Origin: Moringa oleifera
Taxonomy: Eukaryota > Streptophyta > Magnoliopsida > Brassicales > Moringaceae
Reading direction: 5' to 3'
Length of the DNA stretch: 64,000 bases
NCBI GenBank assembly: GCA_021397835.1
Contig: JAJFZO010000747.1
Coordinates: 4,962,501-5,026,500 of the forward strand
In this document: positions 25,991 to 38,880 of the stretch, one piece after another
How the letters are laid out: each line of letters begins with the position of its first letter
Position numbering within the stretch: the stretch's first letter is position 1
Program-made: the position numbers and the translations under genes
The notes under the pieces: model-generated
What the model was told of the DNA's origin: nothing
Seen by the model: only the letters and a program-made list of their open reading frames with translations
Database searches by the model: none

Positions 25991-28538
25991 AGCTAGTTTC
26001 TCTAAGTAATATTGTATTGCATATAATAATTACTTCTAAAAGAAGTGCCGTCAAAATCAAGACAACAACAGTGTTGTGCACATTTTTGTTATATGATTAT
26101 GACAATATTATTTCATGAGTCATTGTGGATTTAGTAGAGTGGAATGTTGCTAGTGTTTATGACTATAAAATACTAAAATGGATCAATTATTTTAATTTTT
26201 ATACCAAGAGCAATCAAGTCAAAGATATAATCATTCTTATGCAACCATAACTCTCCATTTGAGGTAAAAATTTTGGTATAAAATTATTCTTGTATAATAA
26301 GACTCTCATTGATAATATAATTGTGCATTCAACATGCATATGAGCCGACAAGCTATGAATATTATATGTGAATATCTAATCCTTGATGTCATGACATGGT
26401 TTAAAGTTGGTATCAAAGTGATGAAAAATTGATCAATTGAATATCTATTTTGTTAGCTTTATTTTTATTTATGTGAAAATAATATAGAGTCGACACCAAT
26501 CCTTTTTATAACATGAAGGTGCCACTAAATAAAAAGCATTTTTTGAAATAACTTTTTAAAGGAAACTTAAATATAAATAAAAATCTGTTGGTTTTACTAC
26601 TTCAAAGATTTAGATTCGTTAGTCAGTTACGCATGGGACATAATGCCAAAATATTTGCACTTATTCCATCTCTCCACTCAAAATATTTTTTTTTATGAGT
26701 GAGTTTCTAATCTTGCATCTACAATGACTTTCCATTCTTCAAAACATTTATTATGCAAAATTTTATGGAATTCTAGATATAGCCCTTACTTGAATCCTTC
26801 CTTCCAAAGCTCTAAAAAAATTTTTATTTAGGGAATAAGGAATGGGCACCTTCTTTATTCCTTAATCCTTGAAACTCATTTTGATAAACATGATAGGTAC
26901 GATTAATTAGAAGTGATATTTAATAGTAAATTAGATCACAAATAAACACAAGATAATGAAAACAGAAAAACAAATTGATCAAACAATCAATAACTTTATT
27001 CATTCATGTTTGTAAAAAAAAATCAAGAATCATGTATTGTACAAGAAAATCAAATACAGTTTAGATACACGTACTCTTAATTGGACATGATTTTACAAAA
27101 AAAAGCGTTTGGCTACTTTAAAATTTTGAAGAAAAACTTGAGAAAATTAAAGAGAATATCAATATGTTATATTACTCTCTAAACAAAATATGGGCGAAGG
27201 TCATTTTGCAATTGATTTATTAGTTATTTAGAAGGAATTTTATGGGTAAAATCTCAACAAAACCTTAAGAAATGCAGGCTGTTAAAAGGACTACTTTATA
27301 TCTAAGCTCTTTCTTGGTAATCTATGCACGAGTGCTTATATCACTTTGTATATCCTATGCACCTTCTTAAGAGTTCCATGAGGTTTCAACATCTTTTATT
27401 CTTACGTGATGATTAATGGCATTAAACACTAACTTAAGTCTCAAGATATTTGTCTCCTTGCCAAGACTTGATTATGATACATAAAATCAACAATCAGTAT
27501 CAACTTCAGTATCTTAACACTCAACCTTAAGTTTGGCCTTTTTACTCAATCTTTGGTTATCTCGATCTCTTAATGATTGGGTTCTCTCTTCGACCATATG
27601 GTTGGATCAAGTGATGTTGTGTTAATCACCATATGATAGAGCATCACTTATCATATCAATGAGTTTGGGATTTGCCATTCAATGCTTAGGGTTCACTTAT
27701 TCCTATGGTCAAATCATAATGATCGAATGATCTCACATATCAATTTTCTTCCATGATTGAGTTTTGAAAGTAATTGATCTTTGAATAGATCAAGCATTAT
27801 AATTGATTGAAAATTCAAGTTGGTCCGGATTCCAATGTTAGGTTAGCTTTTAACTAAAAAGGATCCACACGATTCTTTATAACTTCGTGTCCCTAATGTA
27901 ATGGCTTAGGTACTACCTATCATTAAACTATGATCTAGGGATTAAAATCATCTCAAGTCTTACCTTTTTCTTTTCTCCATAACCTTATTTAAACTCTTCT
28001 TTTGTGCTTTTTTTTTTTGGCTCCTTTCTCACTTCAACTTCTTCCTTAATACACTCTCTTTCTCGATGAGTTAAACTTTATTCCCTTTGTTCTGTTAGCT
28101 TCGATTACGGCCAAGAATATAGATTCCTCTTTTTATACTAATTATGGCCTTCAATGGGTTCCAAAAAAAAAAAAAAACTTCTCTATCTTAGAAAATGTTG
28201 AGTTAGAGTTGCCTTCAAAATTCGATTGGCCATGGGCTCATCGTCGTGGCTAGTTTATCGTCTTCAAAGATTGCTTTAAAGGTGGTAAGAACCTCCCTAT
28301 GCACTTATTTTTCCAAAATATATGTCGACTTTTGAAAATATCCCCATCCTAATTGGTACCTAATGGTTGGCAATGCTTAATCACCTTTACAACCAAACTT
28401 TTTAAATTAAAGTGCATTAATCTTTGTATCCTTATGTTTGCTACATTTTGGGAGGTAAAGCTAAATAAGGATGATAAAGATCAACCAAATAAGTTTTATT
28501 ATTTTAGCTGTCGCTAAACTTGGTTTTTCACTAAAAGT
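25990..28538. other. Intergenic DNA left of the CACTA element
   Basis: No gene seen. 26,480-26,550 contains 'agagtcgacaccaatccttttt...ggtgccactaaataaaaa', a phrase typical of some plant Gypsy LTRs. 27,500-28,200 has C/T-rich, LTR-like text. I find no polymerase domain. Confidence 0.35.
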
Positions 28539-28541
28539 TTA

Positions 28542-28560
28542 CATTACAACAAAATAACCT
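28542..28560 (+). repeat. Left terminal inverted repeat of CACTA element 1
   Basis: The first eight bases (cattacaa) match the inverted right end at 43,008-43,025, followed by a partly conserved A-rich stretch. Confidence 0.85.
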
Positions 28561-28579
28561 TTTATTTACAAACTTTTAA

Positions 28580-29190
28580 TGGCTTTTGCTCACAGTTGTA
28601 AAACTGTGGACTATGTCGATGTGAACAAAAGTCAGTAAAAATAGTTCACAGTTCTAAAACTGTGAATAAATCCGAATTTAGTTCACAGTTCATTAATGTT
28701 TTGTTCACAGTTATAGAACTGTGAATAAAACTATATTAGTTTACAGTTCATTAACGTTTTGTTCACAGTTATAGAACTGTGAATAAAACTATATTAGTTC
28801 ACAGTTCAATAACATTTTGTTCACAGTTATAGAACTGTGAATAAAACCATATTAGTTCATAGTTCATTAAGGTTTTATTCACAGTTATATAACTGTGAAT
28901 AAAAGTTTGAATACCACACTTTAATTCACAGTTCATTAAATTTTTGTTCACACTTCTAAAACTGTGAATAAACTCACATTAGTTCACAGTTCACAAAAGT
29001 TTTATTTAGAGTTCTAAAACTGTGAATAAAACTCTCTACAGTTCATTTAATTTTTATTCACAGTTCTTAAACTGTGAGTAAAACAACATTAGTTCCCATT
29101 TCATTAATGCTTTATTCACAGTTCTAGAACTGTGAATAAAACCAATATAGTTCACAGTTCGAAAACTGTGAATAAAACTGTTACTTTTAA
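28580..29190. repeat. Left subterminal palindromic repeat array
   Basis: About ten units of roughly 60 bp, each containing the inverted pair ttcacagtt...aactgtgaataaaa separated by a few bases. Such arrays are where the TNPA-type protein binds in En/Spm elements. Related motifs recur at the right end of the element, which supports one element. Confidence 0.9.
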
Positions 29191-29918
29191 TTTATTGATT
29201 TTTTGAATATAAAAATATAAAAATTAAATTAATAAATAATTAAACATTTGAATTACTATTTAATTTTTTTTGTTTTTAACGTATAATAATTTAAAATTGA
29301 ATCATTATTTAATTTTTAATAATCTTAATTCTTAATTTTAATTCATATTTTTAATTATTATTTGATTACTTTTCTTTTTCAAAATCAAAATTTTTTGCTT
29401 ACGATTCACATTTTTCTATTTACTTAAAATTAAAATTTGAAAATATACAAAAAATATTGCATATAATTAAGAAGTAAATCATCACAAATGATTTTAATAC
29501 TACTACCACACTTCAATAAAATATAACACACCACCATCACTATTTTAACCAAAAAGCACTTTAATAGTACTCACACACTTTATTGCAATCTTACACCACC
29601 ACCATACCTCAATACAATCTGACACTACCATACTTCATTAATTCACAATATATTTTAATCCAATGTAGCACACATTCATGATCACTTCTTTTATCATAAC
29701 ACACTTCAATATAACACATTGATTACCATTTCAAAACTATAGTGAATCATAATTCTCATCCATATAACCTTTCAATTATGTATGAAACACATGGAAGAAA
29801 ATTAATTTACAAATTAAAAGTTAAAAGGCAAATACGTGCAATTCCTAACTACTATATAATGTATTCCAAAATTTGAAATATAAGTCCTACACTTTTACCT
29901 AAATCCTAATATAATGTT
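29190..29918. other. AT-rich stretch between subterminal array and Ulp1 gene
   Basis: Non-coding, probably the 3' UTR/terminator side of the - strand Ulp1-containing gene. Short recurring phrases 'acaccaccatac...cttcaata' occur at 29,500-29,640. Confidence 0.4.
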
Positions 29919-32900
29919 CTATATGTATTGCCCAAACTCTTGTCTGATATCATCAAGCTCAGATTGACTGTAGGTATCAATATTCATTAGCTATACATGC
30001 GAAAAATATAAAGTTAGTACAATTATAATTTCAATATTATACACAACATTTTACAGAAATAAATTATTTAAAAACTTACTATTTTCGAGTATGGTGCATC
30101 ATTGTTATGTCTGTTAATGATATCCCTCATGTATTTCATCACATAATATCCGCACTCATGGTTAGAAGGTTGACGTGGACACTACATTAGCATAATTTAG
30201 ATGTTACATTTTGTGAATAAAGATAATGAAATTTAATGTAACATATGGTCCATAACATACATACCTTAGCAACAATACTTTGGCAATTCTGTCGGCTAAT
30301 AGATGGCATGTCTATTGCGAAAAACATTCTAAAAGAGCTAAAAAAAAAAGTTACGAATCTTGAAATTGCAATTACATATACTAATGTAAGTATAAAATAA
30401 TTAAATTCACATGGACATGAGCATGTCTAACTCAGTGCAAGAATCATGCCCTAGAGGATTAAAAACTATATATGTGAACGCCCACGGCTCAACAATCACC
30501 AACATCCAATGATGCCTAAATTATTATGCAAATTAAATTATTAGTTATTTAACTAATGTAATTAAAAAAATTAAGTTCATGCTTACGCGATGTTATATGG
30601 CAAGATCACTACTCCTTTGTCACATGGTTGAGCTAATCTAGTTGCAATATGACAAGCTTGATCTTCTATCTTTATACCGCTCACAACTGATACCATCGAT
30701 GGATCAGCAAATAAAATATTTTGATTGAAGCCCAGTGCAACCAAATCTTAGTAAAGTTTACTGAAAATATAAAAAACATATATAAATATGAATATGACAT
30801 AATTGTAAGATCAATAAACTAATAAAAGAATAAAATATATACACTATGTAAGCTTGAATGATAGTAACACTTATCTCTTCCATGTGACAAAATTGTATTA
30901 TATCTTCTCGCATCACATATATGGAGCCCTCATTAGCAAATACCTCTTTTTGCAAAGGAATGGTGATGACTCCATCATGATCCATTACCTTTGTGACATG
31001 TTCATGTAATACCTTTAATGATAATGGCAACCCAATAGAAGACAATTGCTGCAATGATGGTTATTTCATCAATGCTGATGCTCGTCTAACTTGCAACTTT
31101 TGCATCTTTCCTTTATTCATTAACTAGAAATAAAATAGTTAAGAAGTCATGTCCAATAAATAAACTAAAAAAATTTCAACTTTTGACATAAAATACCTCA
31201 CATTCACGTGTAATGACCCAATCTCGTAGCCAAGCAACATGTGTGCCAATTGCTTCAAATACAATAAAAATTTTTGCTTTTACTATTAGGCGAGGCAAAT
31301 GAGCATCGCCCCGAATAGCTACATGCACTATCACCCTAACATCTCCTTCAAGCAGAGGATGCCCATGGATAGTTTGATTCATGGTAGTATCTATGAAAAC
31401 TTATCCATGGGCCATGATATCCTCCAAAGAACCAATGTACAAATCACATTGTACACACTACAATGAATAATCAAAGCACAATTTAATGTCTCAAAACTTT
31501 AATTCTTTTCTTTAATAGAAATATAACATGTGACATACCTTACTACCGGACAGTGTAGGCTTCAATGGACCAACTGGTAAAGGTTCAGGAGGCGATGTCG
31601 GACCTTTTTCATTATCATCTATTCCAACCATGTTATTGCTAGCTCTACTTGAACGAAATGGCATTTGAATGATGTTCGGTTGGGTAGTAACTCTGTCTAA
31701 CACAATGTCATCTAAAACATCTTTATGTTGCGAGAACCACTTCATCATGTTCATAAAACCTTGTTTATCATATGGTGCTTCATTTACTGGTACGATATAT
31801 GTTTTCATCCTCCCAAAATACGAGGTTATAGTTACCCCAGATCCCTGACCTCTAACACGACCAGGATGTTCAGGTGTGCCTAAAGCTTTTGTAAGGACAT
31901 CATTCACATGTACTGGTTTAAATGTACCTTGACTCTCCTGTGTCATTAACTCATCCTACAAAGTCAGAATGCAATTGTTACATAAATGTGATATTTGAAT
32001 AAATACAAATCAAATGGAAGTGAAGACTCATCAAATACGTACAATCCTTTCAACACACTCTTTGGTCGCTTCATTTATGCATTGTCCTTGTTTGCTACAT
32101 CTTGCTGCTTTTCATAATGTAGCACGATCAATTTCTTCCTCAGTACCCAATGACTTCTTTTACAAGCAACCATACAAAAACATTTAATGTAGTTAATTAA
32201 AGTAAACAAAATGGATCTAGCACATGTTAAAAAATTTGTGCAAAAAAAAACCAAAACATAATTGACTTACAAGTTCGATCTCTAACCCTGCAAATCCTTT
32301 TTGAGCAAGACGATGATCATATATATTTTTCTTTCTTCTCACTATTGCAACAATTTTCTTTCGCTATAATACAAACGAATATCAATCTTTAGTGAAAGTT
32401 TCACAAATAAACATCTCTATTTGATTAATGTAATACCTGAAACTCCTCTGAAAGGTGAGAGTTCATAAATGTATGCCAGACATCTAAATCTATGAAACTC
32501 CTATATTCTGTTGGTGGCAGCCTTAGGTATTCTAGGTCATCCATAAAAGGCAAGATGTATTTCCTGATAAGAATGGTTTTGAAGCTCCTCCATTTTTGTG
32601 CAGCAGATTGGAGTACATACCTTTTCAAAGTTACATCAATGTCATATGTCCCCTATAAAACACATTTACACAAATCAATGAAAATAAATCATGAGCATAT
32701 AATTCAATTTTAAATGTAAGCACTTGGATATTTTATAACACGTACTGAAATTGTTTCCCAAATCTTATTCTTTAACTCCTCTAGGATAGCATGCCAATTG
32801 TTAAGTGTAATAGGCACTGTATGTCGTACAATGACACCAATATAATCGTTCATCGTTGCACCATGCTTTCCGATTGGCCGTCCTTTCTTATTTAATTGGA

Positions 32901-32946
32901 CTGATATCTTATGTCCCATTGATCTACACTTAATAACATCAGGCAT
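29919..32946 (-). pseudogene. CACTA transposase_24-like protein with C-terminal Ulp1 (C48) protease domain
   Basis: Read on the - strand in several exons from ATG at 32,946. An N-terminal part has NKKGRPIGKHG, then WRSFKTILIRKYILPF and LPPTEYRSFI, typical of plant transposase_24. A middle part reads LTKALGTPEHPGRVRGQGSG. A DUF8039-like stretch (GDAHLPRLIVK) lies at 31,176-31,382. Next comes YVMREDIIQFCHMEEIS. The Ulp1-type cysteine protease follows: ILFADPSMVS, VVILPYNI, then RHHWMLVIVEPW (catalytic His), FNPLGHD (Asp position), a later Gln-containing SRQNCQ, and NHECGYYVMKYMRDI (catalytic Cys). The end is at a stop near YSQSELDDIRQEFGQY. In-frame stops, for example where LWKAAR reads L-stop-KAAR near 32,105, indicate damage upstream, while the protease exons look undamaged. 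The cellular role of this domain in transposons is unproven. Confidence 0.8.
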
Positions 32947-33171
32947 AGTGGCAATGCCTCATTTTTTGCATTTCTGTGAGGTACGATCAGGTTGATCTGA
33001 TGGACCCAATAAATCTGCAAATTAAATACCAGTAAATTAATAATACATATTCATAAAAACATATAAAGTTAAAAGTCAATGAAAACTAGCATGACAAAAC
33101 TTACTTCATAAAAAAATAGAATAAAAAAATTATAAGGCTTATGTAAAGTTTAACATTACTTATTATATTAG

Positions 33172-36100
33172 TCAAACCCACAATCCTTCACCATCTTCCC
33201 TAGCATATGTAACTGCATTATCATCTATTTGATCGAAGAGTTCAACAGAAGATAAATTATTACAAAAAGGCATATAATCCAGACTAATGTCACCCAAATC
33301 ATCTTTTTCATCAAAGTCTTTTTGAGGTGTTGACATTACAAGCGACCATTTTGTATCGATTGGATCTTCAACATAAAATACTTGTTTCGCTTGTGAAGCT
33401 AGTATAAATTGATCATTTTTATGCCTAATCCGATTAAGATCAACAAGGATAACTCCTAGATCATCAACTTTAACACCATGGTTATTATCAATCCAATCAC
33501 ATTTAAAAACTAGGACTCTAAATAAAGTGTAATCCAGCTCCCATATCTCTTGTATTACCCCATAAAATACCATGTTACCATATACTGGATTTTTATCTTT
33601 TACACTCTCGAAATTTGCATGGTATTAGCAATTAAAGTGACTCCACAGTTTTGGTGCACTTTTGAGTTGTCTCTTTCTTTTGTATAAAAACGACAACTAT
33701 TAATGATGTATCCAGGATACTTGATTACTGTGACTTGAGGTCCATGAGCCATCCATCGTAAAGTTGATGAGATATTATGATTAGACAATGAAAGTTGATA
33801 CCCAACCTACAATAAATAATTTATTAGATCAATCATTATGGACACATATAACTTAATGGTGGACCTGTAAAGATTCTTACCCGTGTGCACAACCAATTGA
33901 CGAAGGTGCGATTATGCTTATCATGTAAACACTTTCGTCTTTTTGACTTCATGGGATTGTCAACAGTTAATTGGTTTAAATGCTCACTGCATGATAAGAA
34001 CAATTCATGTAAACAATTGAAATTGTCTTTGATGTTGTATAACAAATGGGTTATAAATATTACCTTATGTAAGGTTGAACTTCACTTGTATTCATTAAAA
34101 CATATAAATGAGCTTGTTGAAGAGGATCATGGGGAACTTGTTCAATCCATCCACCAGCTAAAGGTCTTCCATTTTGAGTTGAATAATCAAATACATTCTT
34201 CCTTAGAGGAATCCCAACAGAATCTGTATTCGATAAATAATCTGCACAAAATTCTAGTGCCTCTTCTGCAATGTATGATTCAGCGATACATCCCTCAGGC
34301 CTGTTACGATTTCGAACATAACCCTTCAAGACCTTCATGTATCTTTCAAATGGGTACATCCACCTCAAATATACAAGACCACATAGTTTTACTTCTCTAA
34401 CTAGGTGAACAGTTAAATGAACCATAACATCAAAGAAACTGGGAGGAAAGTACTTTTCTAGTACACATAATGTTGTCACAAGTTCACATTGGATGTCATC
34501 TAACTTAGAAATATCTACCACCTTTTGGCATAACGAATTGAAGAACATGCAAAGTCTAATTAAAGCATATCTGACATGTTTCGGTAACATTGCTTGTAGA
34601 GCAACAGGTAAGAGTTGTTGTATTAAAGTGTGACAATCATGCGACTTTAACCCATATAGCTTCAAGTCATACATGAAAAACAAGATTTTTGATGTTTGAA
34701 GAATACCCATCTGGCACCTTAATCTCACTGAGCACTTTACAATATCTCCTTTTTTCATCTCTCGACAATGTATAGCATGCAGGTCGTAAAAATGTACGAT
34801 TATTGTGATGTTATGGTACCAATTCATACCTTAATCCCATTTCTCACAGATCCATTCTAACTACTACCCTATCCTTTGATTTTTCCACAATATTAAGCAA
34901 TGTGCCTACAAGACTATCACATATGTTATTTTCTATATGCATAACATCAAGCACATGTCTGACATGTAAGGACTTCCAATATGGTAAGTCAAAGAAAACT
35001 GATCTCTTCTTCCAACATTGAAAAATCACATCTTTATTATTTCATTGATGTTGTTTTTTCGACTTCCTCCATGAATTTGATAAACTTTGAACCTTAGAGA
35101 AGACCTCTTCACCAGTTAATGGTTATGGAGAAACTCTGAATTCTTGTTTCTCGTTAAAAACTTTCTTTTGTTTATGATAAGGATGATGTTGTGGTAAAAA
35201 TCTTTTATGTCCAATATATGACATTTTCTTACTATGCTGTAAACGAACTGCATTGGTATTCTTAACACAGATAGGACAAGCATTGTAACCTTTAACTGTA
35301 CAACCAGATAAATTACCATAAGCAGGAAAATTATTAATAGTCCACAGCAAAATAGCTCTCAAGTTGAACGATTCTTTTTGGTAAGCGTCATAAACTTTCA
35401 CACCAGTGTCCCATAATATCCGTAAGTCTTCTATGAGTGATGCCAAGAAAATGTTTATATCATTACGAGTTTTTTAGGCCCTGATATTAATAGTGTTAAC
35501 ATCATAAACTTTCTCTTCATTGTTAATCATGGTGGTAAATTATATGTCACCATAACAACTGGCCAATAACTATATCGACTATTTAATGTACTATGAGGAT
35601 TAATCCCATCAGCTGAAATAGTAAACCTTAAGTTTCTTGGTTCTACTGCAAATTCTAGCCACATATAGTCAACTATTTTCCATGATGGTGTATCTAATGG
35701 ATGCCTCAACTGGCCATCAACTTCTTTTTGACTTGAATGCCATGTCAGATGTTTCTATGTTTCCAAGCTTCTAAACATTCTTCTAAACTTGGTTATTGGT
35801 GGAAAATACCACAACACCTAAGCCGGCACCCCGGTTTGTATCTTGTTACTATTCTTCATTAATTTCCATCTAGAAAGACCACAAGTTGGACACTGAATCT
35901 CATTTTGAAACTCCTTTCGATATAATATGCAATCATTCGGACATGCATGGATCTTGTGATACTCCATGCCTAATGCATTTAATGTTTTTTTGGCATCATA
36001 CATAGATGTAGGCATTTCATTATTCTCTGGCAGCATTTCAGATATTAAATTTAAAAGTTCATTGAAGCTCTGGTCAGTCCAATTATACTTCGCCTTCAAA

Positions 36101-36546
36101 TTGTAAAGTTTAACTGGAGCAGAGAGTTTAGTGAACTTTTTTGATCCAGAATACAAAGGTTTCTCAACATCACTAAGTAATTTCATGAACTGGTTAGCAT
36201 TACCATTGTACTCTACAAATGCATCTTGAATCATCTCTACAGTGTTATCAATTTCTTCCTCTTGGATGACCTCCCTATTAGCTGTAGCATTTTGACTTGT
36301 AGAAGAACCATCAAGACATGCTTCCCCATGCCATATCTAATTATTGTAGCTTCGATCAACTTCATTAACAAATAAATGATCTCGTATCTCACGTGAAGTC
36401 AGACGTTTCATATTACCATATTTAATGTACGGACAACGAACATGCTCAGGATTATCAAAATTTCAAATGGCATATTTCAAGAAATTAGTTACACCTATAT
36501 CGTACTCATCTGACCTTCTATCAGTGAACATCCAAGTCTTGTCCAT
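33172..36546 (-). pseudogene. TNPD: TNPD-type CACTA transposase (DDE, DUF4218, DUF4216)
   Basis: On the - strand from ATG at 36,546. The transposase-associated domain (MDKTWMFTDRRSDEYD, HVRCPYIKYGN) is followed by the linker YNGNANQFMKLLSDVEKPLY. A zinc-like segment reads HACPNDCILYRKEF then CPTCGLSRWK. The transposase_21 catalytic region follows (WKIVDYMWLEFAVEPRNLRF, SADGINPHS, YSYWPVVMVTYNLPP, then GYNACPIC and LHVRHVLDVMHIENNICDSL). DUF4218 is at 34,060-34,827 (LKSHDCHTLIQQLLPVAL, YPFERYMKVLKGYVRN). DUF4216 spans 33,172-33,788 (VIKYPGYIINSCRFYTKERD, LFRVLVFKCDWID), ending with a natural stop. At least four nonsense codons occur (near 36,464; 36,343; 35,818; 35,525), at least three of them where family members carry Trp or Lys, plus a frameshift near 35,475. 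Hence it is a recent pseudogene rather than a functional transposase. Confidence 0.88.
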
Positions 36547-36778
36547 TCTAATATTTAACACATCATATGTTAGCACATCAACTTAATTCTATCAATGTAT
36601 ATATATGCATGTCAACTAATTTTTATAGGCAGGATGATCCTATACCATTCAGAAATGCAACATCTATGTGGAGCACATGATAAATCATGCTTCATTTAAT
36701 TTCATAAAAAATTCGACAGCATATCCCTATAGTTTTTCAAGTACATGACTTATGTAGATATTTTTTAGTGTTTTTTTT

Positions 36779-37334
36779 CTTCAAATCAAAACACGAATAA
36801 ATATCCGCTAGTATGTACTCGAAGAACAAAGGATATATTACTCGAAATTCATTATGAAATAAAATAAATCAAAATTCATACATCATGTGCAATACATAAA
36901 TATTACATTTTCAAATTTTTTGAACTGGACAATTAAAGAATTATAAATGAAAATTTTTATTTAATCCACATGTTATACACATGGACTATAATAAAATATT
37001 TATTTATAATTCTAAAACGGTATCTAAGGTTATATTTACTAAGCACAATGTGCTAACTTCAAATCAAAACACGAATAAATATCCGCTAGTATGTACTCGA
37101 AGAACAAAGGATATATTACTCGAAATTCATTATGAAATAAAATAAATCAAAATTCATACATCATGTGCAATACATAAATATTACATTTTCAAATTTTTTG
37201 AACTGGACAATTAAAGAATTATAAATGAAAATTTTTATTTAATCCACATGTTATACACATGGACTATAATAAAATATTTATTTATAATTCTAAAACGGTA
37301 TCTAAGGTTATATTTACTAAGCACAATGTGCTAA
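36779..37334. repeat. 278-bp perfect tandem duplication
   Basis: Copy 1 is 36,779-37,056 and copy 2 is 37,057-37,334. Both begin cttcaaatcaaaacacgaat and end aagcacaatgtgctaa. I see no difference between them. It lies just upstream of the TNPD start, in non-coding DNA of CACTA element 1. Confidence 0.95.
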
Positions 37335-38880
37335 CATACACATAAATAGATTTTTTTACTAATTGGTGAAATAAATTTTAAGTGTAAAATTACACAAGTA
37401 TAACTTAAATTTACATTAAATTAAAAAATCAATTAAATAAAATTTTGTAAAAAAAAATAATGCTTACCTTAATGATGATTCCCCAATTAGCTTGCAATAC
37501 TATCTTCTGTTGCAAAAACACAAATCATGTTTCAATAATAATTTTGCTAATTAACTTATTATTAATCACAATTACCAAAATTTTAAGTTGCCAACTTTTT
37601 TAAGAAAAATAAATATTCAAAAAATTAAAAATAAAAGATCAACTTATTATATAAACCCACTTCTAAAGACCTTCGAATTAATGGTAATCTGAAAAAAATA
37701 TATCTGTTAAAGTATCTGCAAGACTTTTGCCAATGACACACACTAAACTATATTTACTAACAAAATTCTAAATGAAATCAAATAATTAATAATATCATCC
37801 ACATATTACAATTATGATCAGACTAAATTTAAATTTTTATTATATAAATAAAAAATAATAAAATTTAATATTTTAATAATGTTAGTCTTAGGCTTCTGCC
37901 CATATGAAATTGGGGATCATATAATAATCTCATCTATGGAAACAAATTTTTCAAATTTGGTCAATAACATTACTAATTTTTTTTTATTTAGTGATGATCA
38001 TTGTAGATATTATTGCTATTTCATTTTTAATAATCGTTACAAAAATACAAATACAATTATAAAATCTCATAAAATTAAATTATTAAAATATTTTAATTAA
38101 TACTTTTAATTTCATTTAATTATTTTTTTAATTGTCATAATCAAATAGCATACAAATGATATGAAACAACAAATAACCAATCATCATTTCACATAAAGTC
38201 TTTAGATAAATTTGTAAATCTTTATAATCTATAAGTTATGAGATGTTTTAATTTGTTACAATCAATAATTATAATAATTAATTTAAATCTCATCTTATAC
38301 TTCTTTTGTATTGTTAGAAACTTTTTTTCATACGGCCATTATTCATGAGAAATAATACCGATTGAGATATTTATCTTTTTTATGGTGGCATTTGATTTTT
38401 TTAATGTCATAGTGTAAAGTTACTCAATATACTGAAAAAAAATTTGTATAGGAACAAGTGGATCAATACAATTTTGTATTTATATATAAACAAAAAGTAA
38501 ATGACTTGAAAATAAAGATATAAAAAGTTACAGATTCTTTTTCCTTGATTGTTACATACAATACTATTATTTGCTTAATACTTTATTTATAACATAATCT
38601 TGAATATTAAACCATAAGTATTTCATTTGTCTTTTACTTTAGATAACGATTTATCTCATGCTTTAATTTAGGCTGCATGATAGTTCGCTTGCTATTAAAA
38701 ATTTCTCGAGAAGCAAACTTAAATCGAGGTCCATAAAGCTTCTTTTTGGTCATATTTGTTGGAGAAGAGCCATGCCAATAGCTGAAAAAGAACAAAAAAA
38801 CATAAAAAGCTGATACTAATAAAAAGAAAAAAAGTAATTATAAATTGGGGAGAAAAGATTAATCTTACCAAAACTGAAAA
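37335..38880 (-). other. AT-rich leader or intron region of CACTA element 1
   Basis: Upstream of TNPD on the - strand and non-coding apart from a possible small open frame at 38,634-38,753 (- strand, 39 residues). That frame is basic and begins MTKKKLYGPRFKFASREIF. It follows a C/T-rich acceptor-like tract (ttttgttctttttcag). I do not recognise the peptide. Confidence 0.35.

Noticed and set aside
34060..34400. Plus-strand open frame overlapping the TNPD gene
   Set aside because: It is the antisense shadow of the DUF4218 coding region, which has clear family motifs on the - strand.
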